Assembly: GCF_000381085.1 (NCBI RefSeq)
Contig: NZ_KB905899.1
Location: 620,001-684,000 of the forward strand
Reading direction: 5' to 3'
Origin: Thiomicrorhabdus arctica DSM 13458
GTDB lineage: Bacteria; Pseudomonadota; Gammaproteobacteria; Thiomicrospirales; Thiomicrospiraceae
DNA: 64,000 nucleotides
Position numbers and translations under genes: made by a program. The notes below the pieces were generated by a model, which did not search any database, was not told the DNA's origin, and was given only the letters and a program-made list of their open reading frames with translations. Below, in pieces: positions 7,880 to 16,090 of the stretch (position 1 is its first letter; each line of letters opens with the position of its first letter).

Positions 7880-9712
7880 TTACGTTAACCATTTAGTACT
7901 GTTCGTAGGGTTGCTTGGCATTTCCATAAGGGTGACACGATCTGCTGTCGCAGACGTTAAATGCACAAGACAGCTTCTTAACTCGTCTCTTCTAAAGAAA
8001 TGGCACTTCCAAGGCTCTTTTGCTTGGCTTCGTTTCAGACGTTGTTGAAGCTGTGATTGAGAGCTTACTTTAACGCCATTAATGGAGATTAACTCATCAC
8101 CTGCTGACAAACCGGCTTGGTGTGCAGGTCGGTCATGCCAAACATGGGTTATTTTCACCGTTTTTTGTATGGTATCAGATACATTTGCACCGAATTGTAG
8201 CTCGACAGAATCATCTTCAGGAGGAATACGTCCGCCAAAATCTGTTAATGAGGTAGGTTGGCGTAAATTAAATTCAATACCGACACCTTTAAATAAGGTC
8301 TCAAAGGGCAGATCTTCTGTGCCGTGTAAGTAACGGTCGAAGAAGTCTGTCAAGTCCACTCCTGAAACCTCCGAACAGAGTGCTTCAATTTGACCTTCTT
8401 GCAAACCAATAGCCGTTTTACCAAAGTGTTGCCATAAATGCAGTAGAACATCATCCAGTGACTTCTGTCCTTGGGTCTGTTGACGAATCGTTAAGTCTAA
8501 ACCTAAAGCAATCAGGCTGCCTTTGGTGTAGTAACTGATGATCGCATTTGGCGCATTTTCATCCTGCTGGTAGAATTTCGTCCAAGTTAATAGACTCGAT
8601 TCAGCCACTGACTGTAGAAAACGCCCAGGCATGCGGTAGACACGTGTCATTTGTTTGCCTAACACATTTAGGTAGGTCTCATTATCGATGAGCCCTGCAC
8701 GTTTTAAGATTAAGCCATCATAGTAAGAGGTAATGCCTTCAAACCACCATAATTGATTGGTGTAAACGGGTTCACTTAAATCTGCTTTTTGGTAAATTTC
8801 AGGTTGAATTCGTTTAACGTTCCAAGTATGAAAATACTCATGGCTGCATAACTCCAAAAACTGCAGATAACCATCTGTTGCCTTTTTCATACCTTTATAG
8901 GGTAGGTCATCACGACTGCACATCAAAGCGGTTGAATTTCGATGCTCTAGACCACCATAATCACTGCCGGTCACCATGACTTGAAAAAGGTAACTTTCCA
9001 TCGGTGCAGGTTCACCGAATAGTTTGATTTCATATTCGCATATCTTAATAAGATCAGTCTTGAGGCGATCTTCGTCCAAGTCAAAAAGTCCAGTTAGTAC
9101 GACTTTATGTGGGACGCCACAAGCTTTAAAATCAATTTCAGTGTAGGTGCCCAATTCAAAAGGGTGGTCTATTAACGAATCGTAGTTCGGCGCAGAGTAA
9201 GTTCCAAAACCGAATTTGTTAACATTCTGAGAGGGTAACCCTGTGGCTATTTTCCAGTGGCTGGCTTTAGTGAATGCCGTGCCAAGCAACTCTAATGAAC
9301 ACGATTTTTGTCGTTGTCCATCGACGGCTAAAAAAACTGAGGTGCCATTAAAGAAGGCATGACTTTCATCAAAATGTGCTCCTCTTACAGATAGATCCCA
9401 AGCATAGACTTGATAACGAATGGTGACAGGCTTGCCATTACTCGCAAACTGCCATGTGGACTTTTCAATTAAAAACAGCTCGATTTGCTCTTTTTTGGCA
9501 TTCATGGCCTTTACATCAATCAGGTGTTTTGAAAAGTCCCTAATCAAATAACTACCTGGAATCCAGTTAGGTAGACGGACTTGTTGCAAAGGCTGAAGTG
9601 GCGCCTCAATAGTCAAAGTGACTTCAAATAAGTGTCCCTTGGGATCGATGGGCGTAATGCTGTATTGAATCGCATGATTTTGATTTTCTGGCGGAGAAAG
9701 AGTCATGGTCAC
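7880..9712 (-). CDS. M61 family glycyl-aminopeptidase-like protease with PDZ domain
   Basis: This 610-residue protein has an N-terminal beta-sandwich (about 10-180), then a thermolysin-like catalytic domain with HEYFHTWNVKRI (zinc ligands and catalytic Glu, near residue 292). The third ligand Glu is in LWWFEGITSYYDGL. A C-terminal PDZ domain holds the peptide-binding strand in HQAGLSAGDELISINGVKV. This is the layout of M61 peptidases related to glycyl aminopeptidase. No signal peptide is evident, so it is probably cytoplasmic. Substrates are unknown. slyX follows two bases after its stop. Confidence 0.9.
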   Translation of the reverse strand: MTMTLSPPENQNHAIQYSITPIDPKGHLFEVTLTIEAPLQPLQQVRLPNWIPGSYLIRDFSKHLIDVKAMNAKKEQIELFLIEKSTWQFASNGKPVTIRYQVYAWDLSVRGAHFDESHAFFNGTSVFLAVDGQRQKSCSLELLGTAFTKASHWKIATGLPSQNVNKFGFGTYSAPNYDSLIDHPFELGTYTEIDFKACGVPHKVVLTGLFDLDEDRLKTDLIKICEYEIKLFGEPAPMESYLFQVMVTGSDYGGLEHRNSTALMCSRDDLPYKGMKKATDGYLQFLELCSHEYFHTWNVKRIQPEIYQKADLSEPVYTNQLWWFEGITSYYDGLILKRAGLIDNETYLNVLGKQMTRVYRMPGRFLQSVAESSLLTWTKFYQQDENAPNAIISYYTKGSLIALGLDLTIRQQTQGQKSLDDVLLHLWQHFGKTAIGLQEGQIEALCSEVSGVDLTDFFDRYLHGTEDLPFETLFKGVGIEFNLRQPTSLTDFGGRIPPEDDSVELQFGANVSDTIQKTVKITHVWHDRPAHQAGLSAGDELISINGVKVSSQSQLQQRLKRSQAKEPWKCHFFRRDELRSCLVHLTSATADRVTLMEMPSNPTNSTKWLT

Positions 9713-10226
9713 CTAATTTGTCTATTGGAGTGGTTGAATTATAGTGTGTTTGCTCTTTAAACACAGAATACTTTTGACTTGATTATACAGGGGTTAGCAC
9801 TGAAAAATACCAGCTTAAAGGGCTTTGAAGTGAGAGGTAATCATTACAAATAACAAGACTGTTTTTCTGAAATAGACTCTGCTAGAGCTCGCGATTGTAA
9901 TTATGCCTAATGGGAAGGTGTAGACCCATCATGATAGGGATAAAGGCACGCGTAAAATCAGGTAGGGATGTTTTATAAAGCATGCTGAGTATGGCCGATT
10001 ATGGATTAACGCTCAATATGGCGGTGCAATAAACAGCGCATTACTGCTGGACTGGCCGTGTGCCCATCTTTATCTTGGTTTTGATATTAACCGTTTTATT
10101 GACGGCTTGCTTAATCAAGCAAAGTTTGCAAAAAGTGGTTGATTCATCCTGTTAATCTTCAGTAAAATTCACCTAAAAAACCACGACACCGTTTATAATA
10201 CGGCCTTTATCCTACTTATTAATTAA
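9713..10226. other. Intergenic region before gltX, no firm gene
   Basis: About 510 bases separate the divergent M61 and gltX genes. I see only fragments. At 10060-10155 a GTG-started frame of 31 residues contains a hydrophobic stretch ending LLTAC, which looks like a small lipoprotein signal. An overlapping start-less frame (roughly 9980-10141) also stays open. Neither has a convincing ribosome-binding site, so they may be remnants or chance. A -10-like box for gltX lies at the right end. Confidence 0.4.
10194..10199 (+). promoter_or_regulatory. Possible -10 box of gltX
   Basis: A perfect TATAAT lies 27 bases before the gltX start. No good -35 box is visible at 16-18 bases spacing, so this is a weak call based on one hexamer and its position. 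Confidence 0.3.
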
Positions 10227-11651
10227 ATGGTGTTCCCTGTGATTCGTACTCGCTTTGCTCCTAGCCCAACGGGCTATCTCCATATTGGTGGTGTTAGAAC
10301 CGCACTTTATTCTTGGTTACATGCCAAAAAACTAGGTGGGGAGTTCACGTTACGTATTGAAGACACCGATTTAGAACGTTCAACTGAAGAGTCTGTCAAT
10401 GCCATTCTTGAAGGCATGAGTTGGCTAGGTTTAGATTACGACCAAGGACCTATTTATCAGACGCATCGTTTTGAACGTTATAACGAAGTCATTCAAGATC
10501 TATTCAAAAAGAATTTGGCCTATTACTGCTACGCGACACCAGAAGAGTTGGATATCATGCGTGAAGCACAAAAAGCCGCAGGCGAAAAACCTCGTTATGA
10601 TGGTCGTTACCGTGATTTTACGGGTGAACCACCGGCAGGTGTTAACCCGGTGGTCCGTTTTAAAAACCCGATTGACGGTGTTGTCGTGATTGATGACTTG
10701 GTAAAAGGGCAAGTGACCGTTGCTAATAAAGAATTGGATGATTTGGTCCTTGCCCGTTCTGATGGTACGCCAACCTATAATTTAACGGTCGTTGTCGATG
10801 ATTGGGATATGGGAATGACTCAAGTCATTCGTGGAGACGACCACCTAAATAATACGCCACGCCAAATTAACCTTTATAAAGCGATTGGAGCAGAGGTCCC
10901 AGTATTTGCGCATATTCCAATGGTGTTAGGAGAAGATGGCAGTCGATTATCAAAACGTCATGGTGCTGTCAGCGTCTTGCAGTATAAAGAAGAGGGCTTT
11001 CTGCCCGAGGCATTATTGAACTATCTAGTTCGATTGGGCTGGTCACATGGCGATCAAGAAATTTTTACTATAGACGAGATGATTGAGTATTTTGACTTGA
11101 ATAATGTCAATAGCTCGCCTTCTACTTTTGACCACACCAAACTAACCTGGGTGAATGAACAACATATTAAAGTTGCCAGTCCAGAGCATCTTGCACGTTA
11201 TGTAGCACCTTTTATAGCTCAGCTGGGTTGTGATTTATCACAGGGTCCTGAGTTAGTTGACGTAACTCATTTATTAAGAGATCGCGCTAAAACCTTAATT
11301 GAGATGGCCGCTGGGGCAGTATATTTCTATCAGGACTTTGAAGTCTTTGAAGCAGGAGCCGCAAAAAAACATCTTCGTCCTGTAACGGAAGAAGCACTGA
11401 GAATGCTTTTGGAGAAATTTGAAGGCCTCACGGACTGGAAAACAGAATCAATTCATGCCGCAATTGATGCAACAGCAGAAACGCTTGAGTTGGGAATGGG
11501 AAAGGTAGGGATGCCATTGCGTGTTGCAGTAACGGGTGGAGGGCAATCTCCTGCGATTGACGCCACGGCTGAATTAATTGGTAAACCACGTTGTATTGCC
11601 CGTATCAACCTAGCCTTAGACTATATTCAAACAAGAAAAGCTGCGCAATAA
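10227..11651 (+). CDS. gltX: Glutamyl-tRNA synthetase
   Basis: This 474-residue class I synthetase charges tRNA-Glu with glutamate. The HIGH-type motif is [12 protein letters not shown] (residues 11-22) and the KMSKS-type motif is LSKRHG near residue 241. [11 protein letters not shown] and the C-terminal anticodon-binding helical domain are present. The size and the [12 protein letters not shown] block agree with bacterial GluRS. A later in-frame GTG (10239) directly before [11 protein letters not shown] is an alternative start; neither has a clear Shine-Dalgarno. Two tRNA-Glu genes, its substrates, lie 0.5-1 kb downstream. Confidence 0.95.
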   Translation: MVFPVIRTRFAPSPTGYLHIGGVRTALYSWLHAKKLGGEFTLRIEDTDLERSTEESVNAILEGMSWLGLDYDQGPIYQTHRFERYNEVIQDLFKKNLAYYCYATPEELDIMREAQKAAGEKPRYDGRYRDFTGEPPAGVNPVVRFKNPIDGVVVIDDLVKGQVTVANKELDDLVLARSDGTPTYNLTVVVDDWDMGMTQVIRGDDHLNNTPRQINLYKAIGAEVPVFAHIPMVLGEDGSRLSKRHGAVSVLQYKEEGFLPEALLNYLVRLGWSHGDQEIFTIDEMIEYFDLNNVNSSPSTFDHTKLTWVNEQHIKVASPEHLARYVAPFIAQLGCDLSQGPELVDVTHLLRDRAKTLIEMAAGAVYFYQDFEVFEAGAAKKHLRPVTEEALRMLLEKFEGLTDWKTESIHAAIDATAETLELGMGKVGMPLRVAVTGGGQSPAIDATAELIGKPRCIARINLALDYIQTRKAAQ

Positions 11652-11664
11652 GAAAAATCGTCCA

Positions 11665-11696
11665 AAGTTTGTCAAAGCTTAATATTTGACAAACTT
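11665..11696 (+). terminator. Stem-loop after gltX
   Basis: A 12-bp perfect inverted repeat (AAGTTTGTCAAA, 8-base loop, TTTGACAAACTT) starts 13 bases after the gltX stop. There is no U tract directly behind it, so it may be a weak or Rho-assisted terminator or an mRNA-stabilising hairpin. Confidence 0.5.
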
Positions 11697-11892
11697 CTTA
11701 GTGGAAAATAGAGGGAGCCAGTTTTTTAATGGACTTCCTTTTTTTATTCTTTTTTTTCGAAAGACTAGAAGGTTGAATGGTTATTTTAGGTGTGAGCAGG
11801 GGTTTTATGAATGCTCTTAAAGTAAAATTCAATCGCTTAGCGATGTTTTGGGAAGTTTTACAAAAAAGTCACTTCTTTTTGTAAATTAAGGC

Positions 11893-11920
11893 TTGACGAT
11901 AAGAGCCAACTCTATATAAT
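11893..11920 (+). promoter_or_regulatory. Sigma-70 promoter of the tRNA cluster
   Basis: TTGACG (11893-11898) and a perfect TATAAT (11915-11920) are separated by 16 bases and lie 17 bases before the tRNA-Ala gene. This is a strong stable-RNA-type promoter. Confidence 0.85.
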
Positions 11921-11937
11921 ACGCCACATCAGCTCGA

Positions 11938-12013
11938 GGGGCTATAGCTCAGCTGGGAGAGCGCAACACTGGCAGTGTTGAGGTCAGCGGTTCGATCCCG
12001 CTTAGCTCCACCA
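11938..12013 (+). tRNA. tRNA-Ala (GGC)
   Basis: The 76-base cloverleaf has acceptor arms GGGGCTA and TAGCTCC (one G-U pair), the D arm AGCTCAGCTGGGAGAGC and a T arm with GGTTCGATCCC. The anticodon loop CTGGCAG has the anticodon GGC. The CCA end is encoded. First gene of the tRNA cluster, directly behind a strong promoter. Confidence 0.97.
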
Positions 12014-12125
12014 AGTTTGATAACTGTAGTCTCAGCGAAGACCCTCTAGGCCGGGTTGCTAAGTAGCTGATACAACTATTGATTTTTAAGATATGTTTAC
12101 ATAAATTTAAAATCACATTATGTGT

Positions 12126-12201
12126 GTCCTGTTCGTCTAGTGGCCTAGGACACCGCCCTTTCACGGCGGTAACAGGGGTTCGACTCCCCTACGGGACGCC
12201 A
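12126..12201 (+). tRNA. tRNA-Glu (TTC), copy 1
   Basis: The 76-base cloverleaf has acceptor GTCCTGT paired with ACGGGAC, anticodon loop CTTTCAC (anticodon TTC), T arm GGGGTTCGACTCCCC and an encoded CCA. It is identical over its full length to the copy at 12555-12630. Confidence 0.97.
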
Positions 12202-12207
12202 CAATTT

Positions 12208-12282
12208 GCGGGAATAGCTCAGCGGTAGAGCACAACCTTGCCAAGGTTGGGGTCGCGAGTTCGATCCTCGTTTCCCGCTCCA
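12208..12282 (+). tRNA. tRNA-Gly (GCC)
   Basis: The 75-base cloverleaf has acceptor GCGGGAA paired with TTCCCGC, D arm AGCTCAGCGGTAGAGC, anticodon loop TTGCCAA (anticodon GCC) and an encoded CCA. It starts six bases after tRNA-Glu copy 1, so the two are on one transcript. Confidence 0.97.
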
Positions 12283-12358
12283 TATTTAAGTGGGTTGAAA
12301 AGAGTACACTAGGCCGTACGTTGACTTTCAATCGACTGTTTGTTGAGATACAAACACA

Positions 12359-12390
12359 GTAAAACGAGTTGTTTATTCAACCCGTTTTAC
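12359..12390 (+). repeat. Hairpin 1 in the tRNA spacer
   Basis: An inverted repeat of GTAAAACG-a-GTTG with CAAC-c-CGTTTTAC: 12 paired bases, one mismatch and a 6-base loop. No T tract follows. It lies 77 bases after tRNA-Gly. Confidence 0.6.
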
Positions 12391-12400
12391 ACATCAGCAA

Positions 12401-12436
12401 GCTAAAATCCAGCTTAGAGATAAGCTGAATTTTAGC
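12401..12436 (+). repeat. Hairpin 2 in the tRNA spacer
   Basis: An inverted repeat GCTAAAAT-c-CAGCTTA, loop GAGA, TAAGCTG-a-ATTTTAGC: 15 paired bases with one mismatch and a GNRA-type tetraloop. It follows hairpin 1 by ten bases and lies between tRNA-Gly and the second tRNA-Glu. Confidence 0.65.
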
Positions 12437-12554
12437 AGCTAGCTTAGTCTTATTTGTTTCTAGTTCAAGTCGGAAGTAGGGCGCATTCGAAAGTATGTGA
12501 CCGACAACCAATGCCGAAATAGAGTCAAAATGACCAAGAAAGTGCTACCAAAAC

Positions 12555-12630
12555 GTCCTGTTCGTCTAGTGGCCTAGGACACCGCCCTTTCACGGCGGTA
12601 ACAGGGGTTCGACTCCCCTACGGGACGCCA
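12555..12630 (+). tRNA. tRNA-Glu (TTC), copy 2
   Basis: The 76 bases are identical to the gene at 12126-12201, with anticodon TTC and encoded CCA. The spacer to tRNA-Gly is 272 bases and holds two hairpins. A strong terminator follows ten bases later. Confidence 0.97.
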
Positions 12631-12640
12631 CATTCTAAAA

Positions 12641-12673
12641 CCCGCAACAAGTTTTCTTGTTGCGGGTTTTTTT
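12641..12673. terminator. Rho-independent terminator of the tRNA cluster
   Basis: An 11-bp perfect stem (CCCGCAACAAG, TTTT loop, CTTGTTGCGGG) is followed by seven T. On the other strand it is followed by TTTTAG, so it may also help terminate relA, which converges on it. Confidence 0.95.
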
Positions 12674-12782
12674 ATGTCCATTGCAAAATGAAAGTTCCTT
12701 TTCATCCAGCCTAGTTAAGCTGATGATAAAGATGCTTTAGGATTTAGATACTTAAAAAGTGTGGGTTACTCAAGTCTCTACT

Positions 12783-14942
12783 CTATACAGTCTCAATAGA
12801 GACGGACTCAATATTTTGAATTCTTTCTAACTGATCTAGCAAATCGCCTAATTTTATTTTTAGGTCGAGCTCCAGTGTTAAATCCATTTCCACTGAGCGT
12901 TCTTCACTCTCTGTTTTGGTCTGCGAAGAAATTACATTAATATCTAGTTCAGTTAAAACGGCCATGACATCACGTAATAACCCTTTTCTGTCAAAAGCAA
13001 CAATATGTAAATCGGCTTCGTAAATTGGAGATTCGGCACTTTGTTTGCTCCAAGAAACTTCAATCAAGCGTTGCAACTCTTCATGTGACATATTGAGAAT
13101 GTTTGCACAGTCACTTTTATGGATGGTGATACCACGGCCTCTGGTGACATAACCAACAATATCCTCTCCAGGTTGTGGCTCACAACAGGGCGCTAAATTC
13201 GTTTTAAGGTGCACGGCACCAACAACATATGCAACACTCTCATTGGTTACGTTATGCTCTTCATCACCATTAAAGCCAAAAGATTTCTGGCCGCCATGAG
13301 ACTGTTGTTTAGGTTTGAGAAAACGCTGTAGCGCATTGGCAATTTGGCGTTCATTTAACCGTCCCTTACCAATGTCTTCATAAAATAGTTCGCTGTCGTC
13401 ATATTTAAAGCGTGAAATAACCTCAGATACGTTGATAGAATGGGCATGTAACCGTTTGATTTCACGGTTAAAAACTAACTCACCAGCAATAATGTTTTCG
13501 GTTCGGTTCTGTTTGTTGAGCCAAGCTCTAACCTTATTGCGTGCACTGCTACTGGTCAAATAACCTAAGTTTGGATTTAACCAGTTACGGCTAGGATGCC
13601 CATTTTTAATGGTTAATACTTCAACCTTATCACCGGTCTTTAACGCGGTGCTGAGTGTTTTAATACGTCCGTTTATTTTCGCGCCTCGGCAACGGTGGCC
13701 TAATTCAGTATGAATGTTATAAGCGAAATCAAGAGGAGTCGCACCTTGCGCTAAGGTAATGATGTCATTAGTAGGGGTCATAACAAAAATATGCCTACTT
13801 TGAAGTTCAGTACTGATCTCTTTAAATATCTCTGGATCATCAGTATTTTCAAGCAGTTGGCGAACATTGGAAATGCTACGTTCTAGCTTTTCATCAAAGC
13901 TTTTTCCACCTTCTTTATAGCGCCAATGCGCAGCAACACCATATTCAGAGTTATAGTGCATTTCAGGCGTTCTAATTTGAATCTCAACCGTTCTACCTTC
14001 CGGGCCAATAATAACCGTGTGTATTGATTGGTACCCATTATCTTTAGGGGAGGCAATATAGTCATCAAACTCTTTTTTGACATAGCTCCACTGACTATGG
14101 ATTGCTCCGAGCGCCTCATAACAATCTTTAATTGAATCAACATAAATCCTTACGGCTCTTAAATCATAGAGCTCTTCAATAGGAAGTTCTTTACGCTGCA
14201 TTTTCTTCCAAATGCTATAGATATGCTTGGGTCTTCCTGAGATATTTGCCTTAACACCGTGCTTCTTGAGTAAATTATTCAAAGTCTCCAGCACTTTTTC
14301 AATGTAATTTTCACGTTCATTACGCTTCATTTTCAATTGAGAGGCAATTTCTTTATAGGCCACTGGATGCAAGAATCGAAAGGAAAGGTCTTCTAGCTCC
14401 CACTTTAATTGGGCAATGCCTAAACGGTTAGCAAGCGGAGAAAAGATCAACTGCGTTTCTGCAGCAATTTGGTGGCGTACCTGTTCCTCTTCAAACTTCA
14501 AGTGGCGTAAACGGGCAACGCGATAAGCAAGCTTGACAATCATAATGCGAATATCAGAAGTCATGGCGAGCAACATTTGACGTAGTCGTTCATTCTGAAC
14601 GTCATCCGATTGCCTCACAATATCAAATTCTTTGAACTGATTGAGTTTACGGATACCAGAGACCAAGTCCGCTGTCGCTCGACCAAAACGCTCTTCAATC
14701 ATCTCATCGGTATAAATGTTCTCCAGATTTCCATCACTCACCAGGGTTGCTATTAAGGTCTCTACATCCATATTTATCTTGGCTAGGATTTCCGCTACAT
14801 CGGCACTGCGAACCACGGTAAGCTCAGGTAAGCTTTGCGCCTCAAGGGCAATCGCGCAGGCGAGTTCGCACCGGTGCAGTTGCTCCGGTGTTAAGCGCTC
14901 TGTTTTAAAGAGGCGTAAAAATAGTTCTCTTGCTTGATTCAT
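12783..14942 (-). CDS. relA: (p)ppGpp synthetase RelA
   Basis: This 719-residue protein has an N-terminal pseudo-hydrolase domain (about 20-190), a synthetase domain with SPKDNGYQSIHTVI and EIQIRTPEMH (about 300-370), a TGS domain (about 405-470), helical and zinc-finger-like regions (APCCEPQPGEDI) and a C-terminal ACT/RRM domain (about 640-719). The HD metal motif of SpoT/Rel hydrolases is missing (VSDGNLENIY stands in its place). The protein is therefore the synthesis-only RelA that makes (p)ppGpp on stalled ribosomes. The length is close to E. coli RelA (744). Confidence 0.93.
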   Translation of the reverse strand: MNQARELFLRLFKTERLTPEQLHRCELACAIALEAQSLPELTVVRSADVAEILAKINMDVETLIATLVSDGNLENIYTDEMIEERFGRATADLVSGIRKLNQFKEFDIVRQSDDVQNERLRQMLLAMTSDIRIMIVKLAYRVARLRHLKFEEEQVRHQIAAETQLIFSPLANRLGIAQLKWELEDLSFRFLHPVAYKEIASQLKMKRNERENYIEKVLETLNNLLKKHGVKANISGRPKHIYSIWKKMQRKELPIEELYDLRAVRIYVDSIKDCYEALGAIHSQWSYVKKEFDDYIASPKDNGYQSIHTVIIGPEGRTVEIQIRTPEMHYNSEYGVAAHWRYKEGGKSFDEKLERSISNVRQLLENTDDPEIFKEISTELQSRHIFVMTPTNDIITLAQGATPLDFAYNIHTELGHRCRGAKINGRIKTLSTALKTGDKVEVLTIKNGHPSRNWLNPNLGYLTSSSARNKVRAWLNKQNRTENIIAGELVFNREIKRLHAHSINVSEVISRFKYDDSELFYEDIGKGRLNERQIANALQRFLKPKQQSHGGQKSFGFNGDEEHNVTNESVAYVVGAVHLKTNLAPCCEPQPGEDIVGYVTRGRGITIHKSDCANILNMSHEELQRLIEVSWSKQSAESPIYEADLHIVAFDRKGLLRDVMAVLTELDINVISSQTKTESEERSVEMDLTLELDLKIKLGDLLDQLERIQNIESVSIETV

Positions 14943-15303
14943 AGTGCTTTAGTGTTCATATCTAGAGTGATGACGTTATTTAAAATTTTGTTTTTTGATG
15001 GGCTATTCTAGCTATTTTTCCGTAGCAAGCCTATTTATTTCAGCCTTACTCTTTACTATCAGGGTATAGATTGTTTGCAAAATAAGCATTAACAGCCCGG
15101 TAAGTTGCATAATTCAGGCATAATTAATGTCAAAAGAGGGAGGTGTTTGATTCATTTATTTTAGACATAAAAACCGATTTTAATCGGCTACTTTGTTTAC
15201 TAATTTGCTTTAGTCGTTGAGTTTAATTGCTCGTAGCATAGGTGGTGTTCTAGTATTAATACGGTTTGACGGAGAGAAGTTGATGTAAGCTCCTCTAGAG
15301 AGC
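14943..15303. other. Intergenic region between relA and the arm-domain gene
   Basis: These 360 bases hold the relA upstream region at the left. In the middle is a small terminator on the minus strand (15168-15187), and at the right one arm of a long inverted repeat. I find no supported gene. Confidence 0.6.
15168..15187 (-). terminator. Terminator of the arm-domain/DUF3310 gene
   Basis: Read on the minus strand, CCGATT, loop AA, AATCGG is followed by TTTTTA. It lies about 120 bases after the stop of the gene at 15304-15735. Confidence 0.6.
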
Positions 15304-15319
15304 TTACATCAACTTCTCT
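15273..15319. repeat. 20-bp perfect inverted repeat overlapping a gene end
   Basis: The arms AGAGAAGTTGATGTAAGCTC (15273-15292) and its exact reverse complement (15300-15319) are separated by seven bases (CTCTAGA). The right arm contains the last five codons and the stop codon of the DUF3310 gene; the left arm lies in non-coding DNA. No T tract follows on either strand. Confidence 0.85.
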
Positions 15320-15735
15320 AAGCGCTCAATCTCAGCCTGCACGTAGAACTTGATCTTCTTTGCCTCTTTCAGCATATCACGGTTTGATAGCATACTGTAA
15401 CGATAGCAAGCGCGGAACACTTCCCCAATTTGGCTATTCATATTACGATGGCTAATAAGGTGTTGTAGCTCAGTTGATCCGTTAGGAAGTTTGTAGTGGT
15501 TCGCGGTACAGCTATCTAAGGGAACTTTTTTACGATTAACTTCCATATCAGGCGCAGTAATCACTTGCTCCTCTTTGATTTCTTTTTCACGCTTCATTGC
15601 CCAAGTCTTCGCAGCAGACTCCTTTGAAAAGGTTTTACTTTCCGAATGAACTAATACACCTTGTTTGCTTATCCTAATCTTAGCCATATATGAGGACGAG
15701 CCATCTAGATTTTTTCTTTCGACTATTGTTGCCAT
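15304..15735 (-). CDS. Integrase-type arm-binding domain fused to DUF3310-like domain
   Basis: This is a 143-residue protein. Residues 1-56 (MATIVERKN...SYMAKIRI...SKTFSKESAAKTWAMKREKEI) look like the N-terminal arm-site-binding domain of phage tyrosine integrases. The catalytic part of an integrase (R..HxxR..Y) is absent. Residues about 78-143 (ANHYKLPNG..., IGEVFRACYRY..., EAKKIKFYVQAEIERLE) resemble DUF3310, a small phage domain of unknown function. AAGGAAG five bases before the ATG supports the start. The gene is flanked by a 20-bp inverted repeat at its 3' end and by many GTGACA repeats upstream. I infer a phage-derived regulator or the scar of a deleted prophage; the function is unknown. 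Confidence 0.6.
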   Translation of the reverse strand: MATIVERKNLDGSSSYMAKIRISKQGVLVHSESKTFSKESAAKTWAMKREKEIKEEQVITAPDMEVNRKKVPLDSCTANHYKLPNGSTELQHLISHRNMNSQIGEVFRACYRYSMLSNRDMLKEAKKIKFYVQAEIERLEKLM

Positions 15736-16090
15736 AGCACTTCCTTTTACGTTGTCACAACCATTCTAAGTGACATCTTTTGTTGGATTTAAAGTGACAC
15801 TTAATGTGACAACTATGACTCACTGATGTGACAAACTTTACAAGCCATGTGACAAGAAAGTGACAGTCCAATATTCCTGAATAGTAATGCATAGTGACAA
15901 AACAGTAAAGAACAATATATTGCTGAATGTACATGGAAGTATCAAACTAGCGGCCAATAAAAACCTCAAATCTAACCTTAGAAAACCACTGGTGCTTGAT
16001 TGTTATGCCATCATATTGGAACCAAGTGACAAAAAAGACTTAAATGGCTTAAAATAGTCGAAAATAACTGAAAAAAGTAAAACTAAACGA
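15736..16090. other. Intergenic region carrying the GTGACA array
   Basis: These 355 bases separate the divergent arm-domain gene and dusA. They hold eight direct GTGACA words and one inverted copy (described separately) and are AT-rich. No open frame of note. The promoters of both flanking genes must be here, but I cannot place them. Confidence 0.6.
15752..16032. repeat. Array of GTGACA(A) heptamers
   Basis: GTGACA begins at 15770, 15794, 15806, 15828, 15849, 15860, 15894 and 16026 on the plus strand; an inverted copy TTGTCAC is at 15752-15758. Five copies are GTGACAA. Steps between the copies are 24, 12, 22, 21, 11, 34 and 132 bases, close to multiples of one helical turn. The array lies directly upstream of the arm-domain gene. 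Confidence 0.75.

Noticed and set aside
10060-10155. 31-residue lipoprotein-like frame (LLTAC)
   Set aside because: GTG start without a ribosome-binding site and only two or three polar tail segments; kept as a note in the intergenic entry.
15752-16032. CRISPR array
   Set aside because: The repeated unit is only 6-7 bases, the spacings are 11-34 bases and no cas gene is near, so this is a protein-binding-type repeat array.
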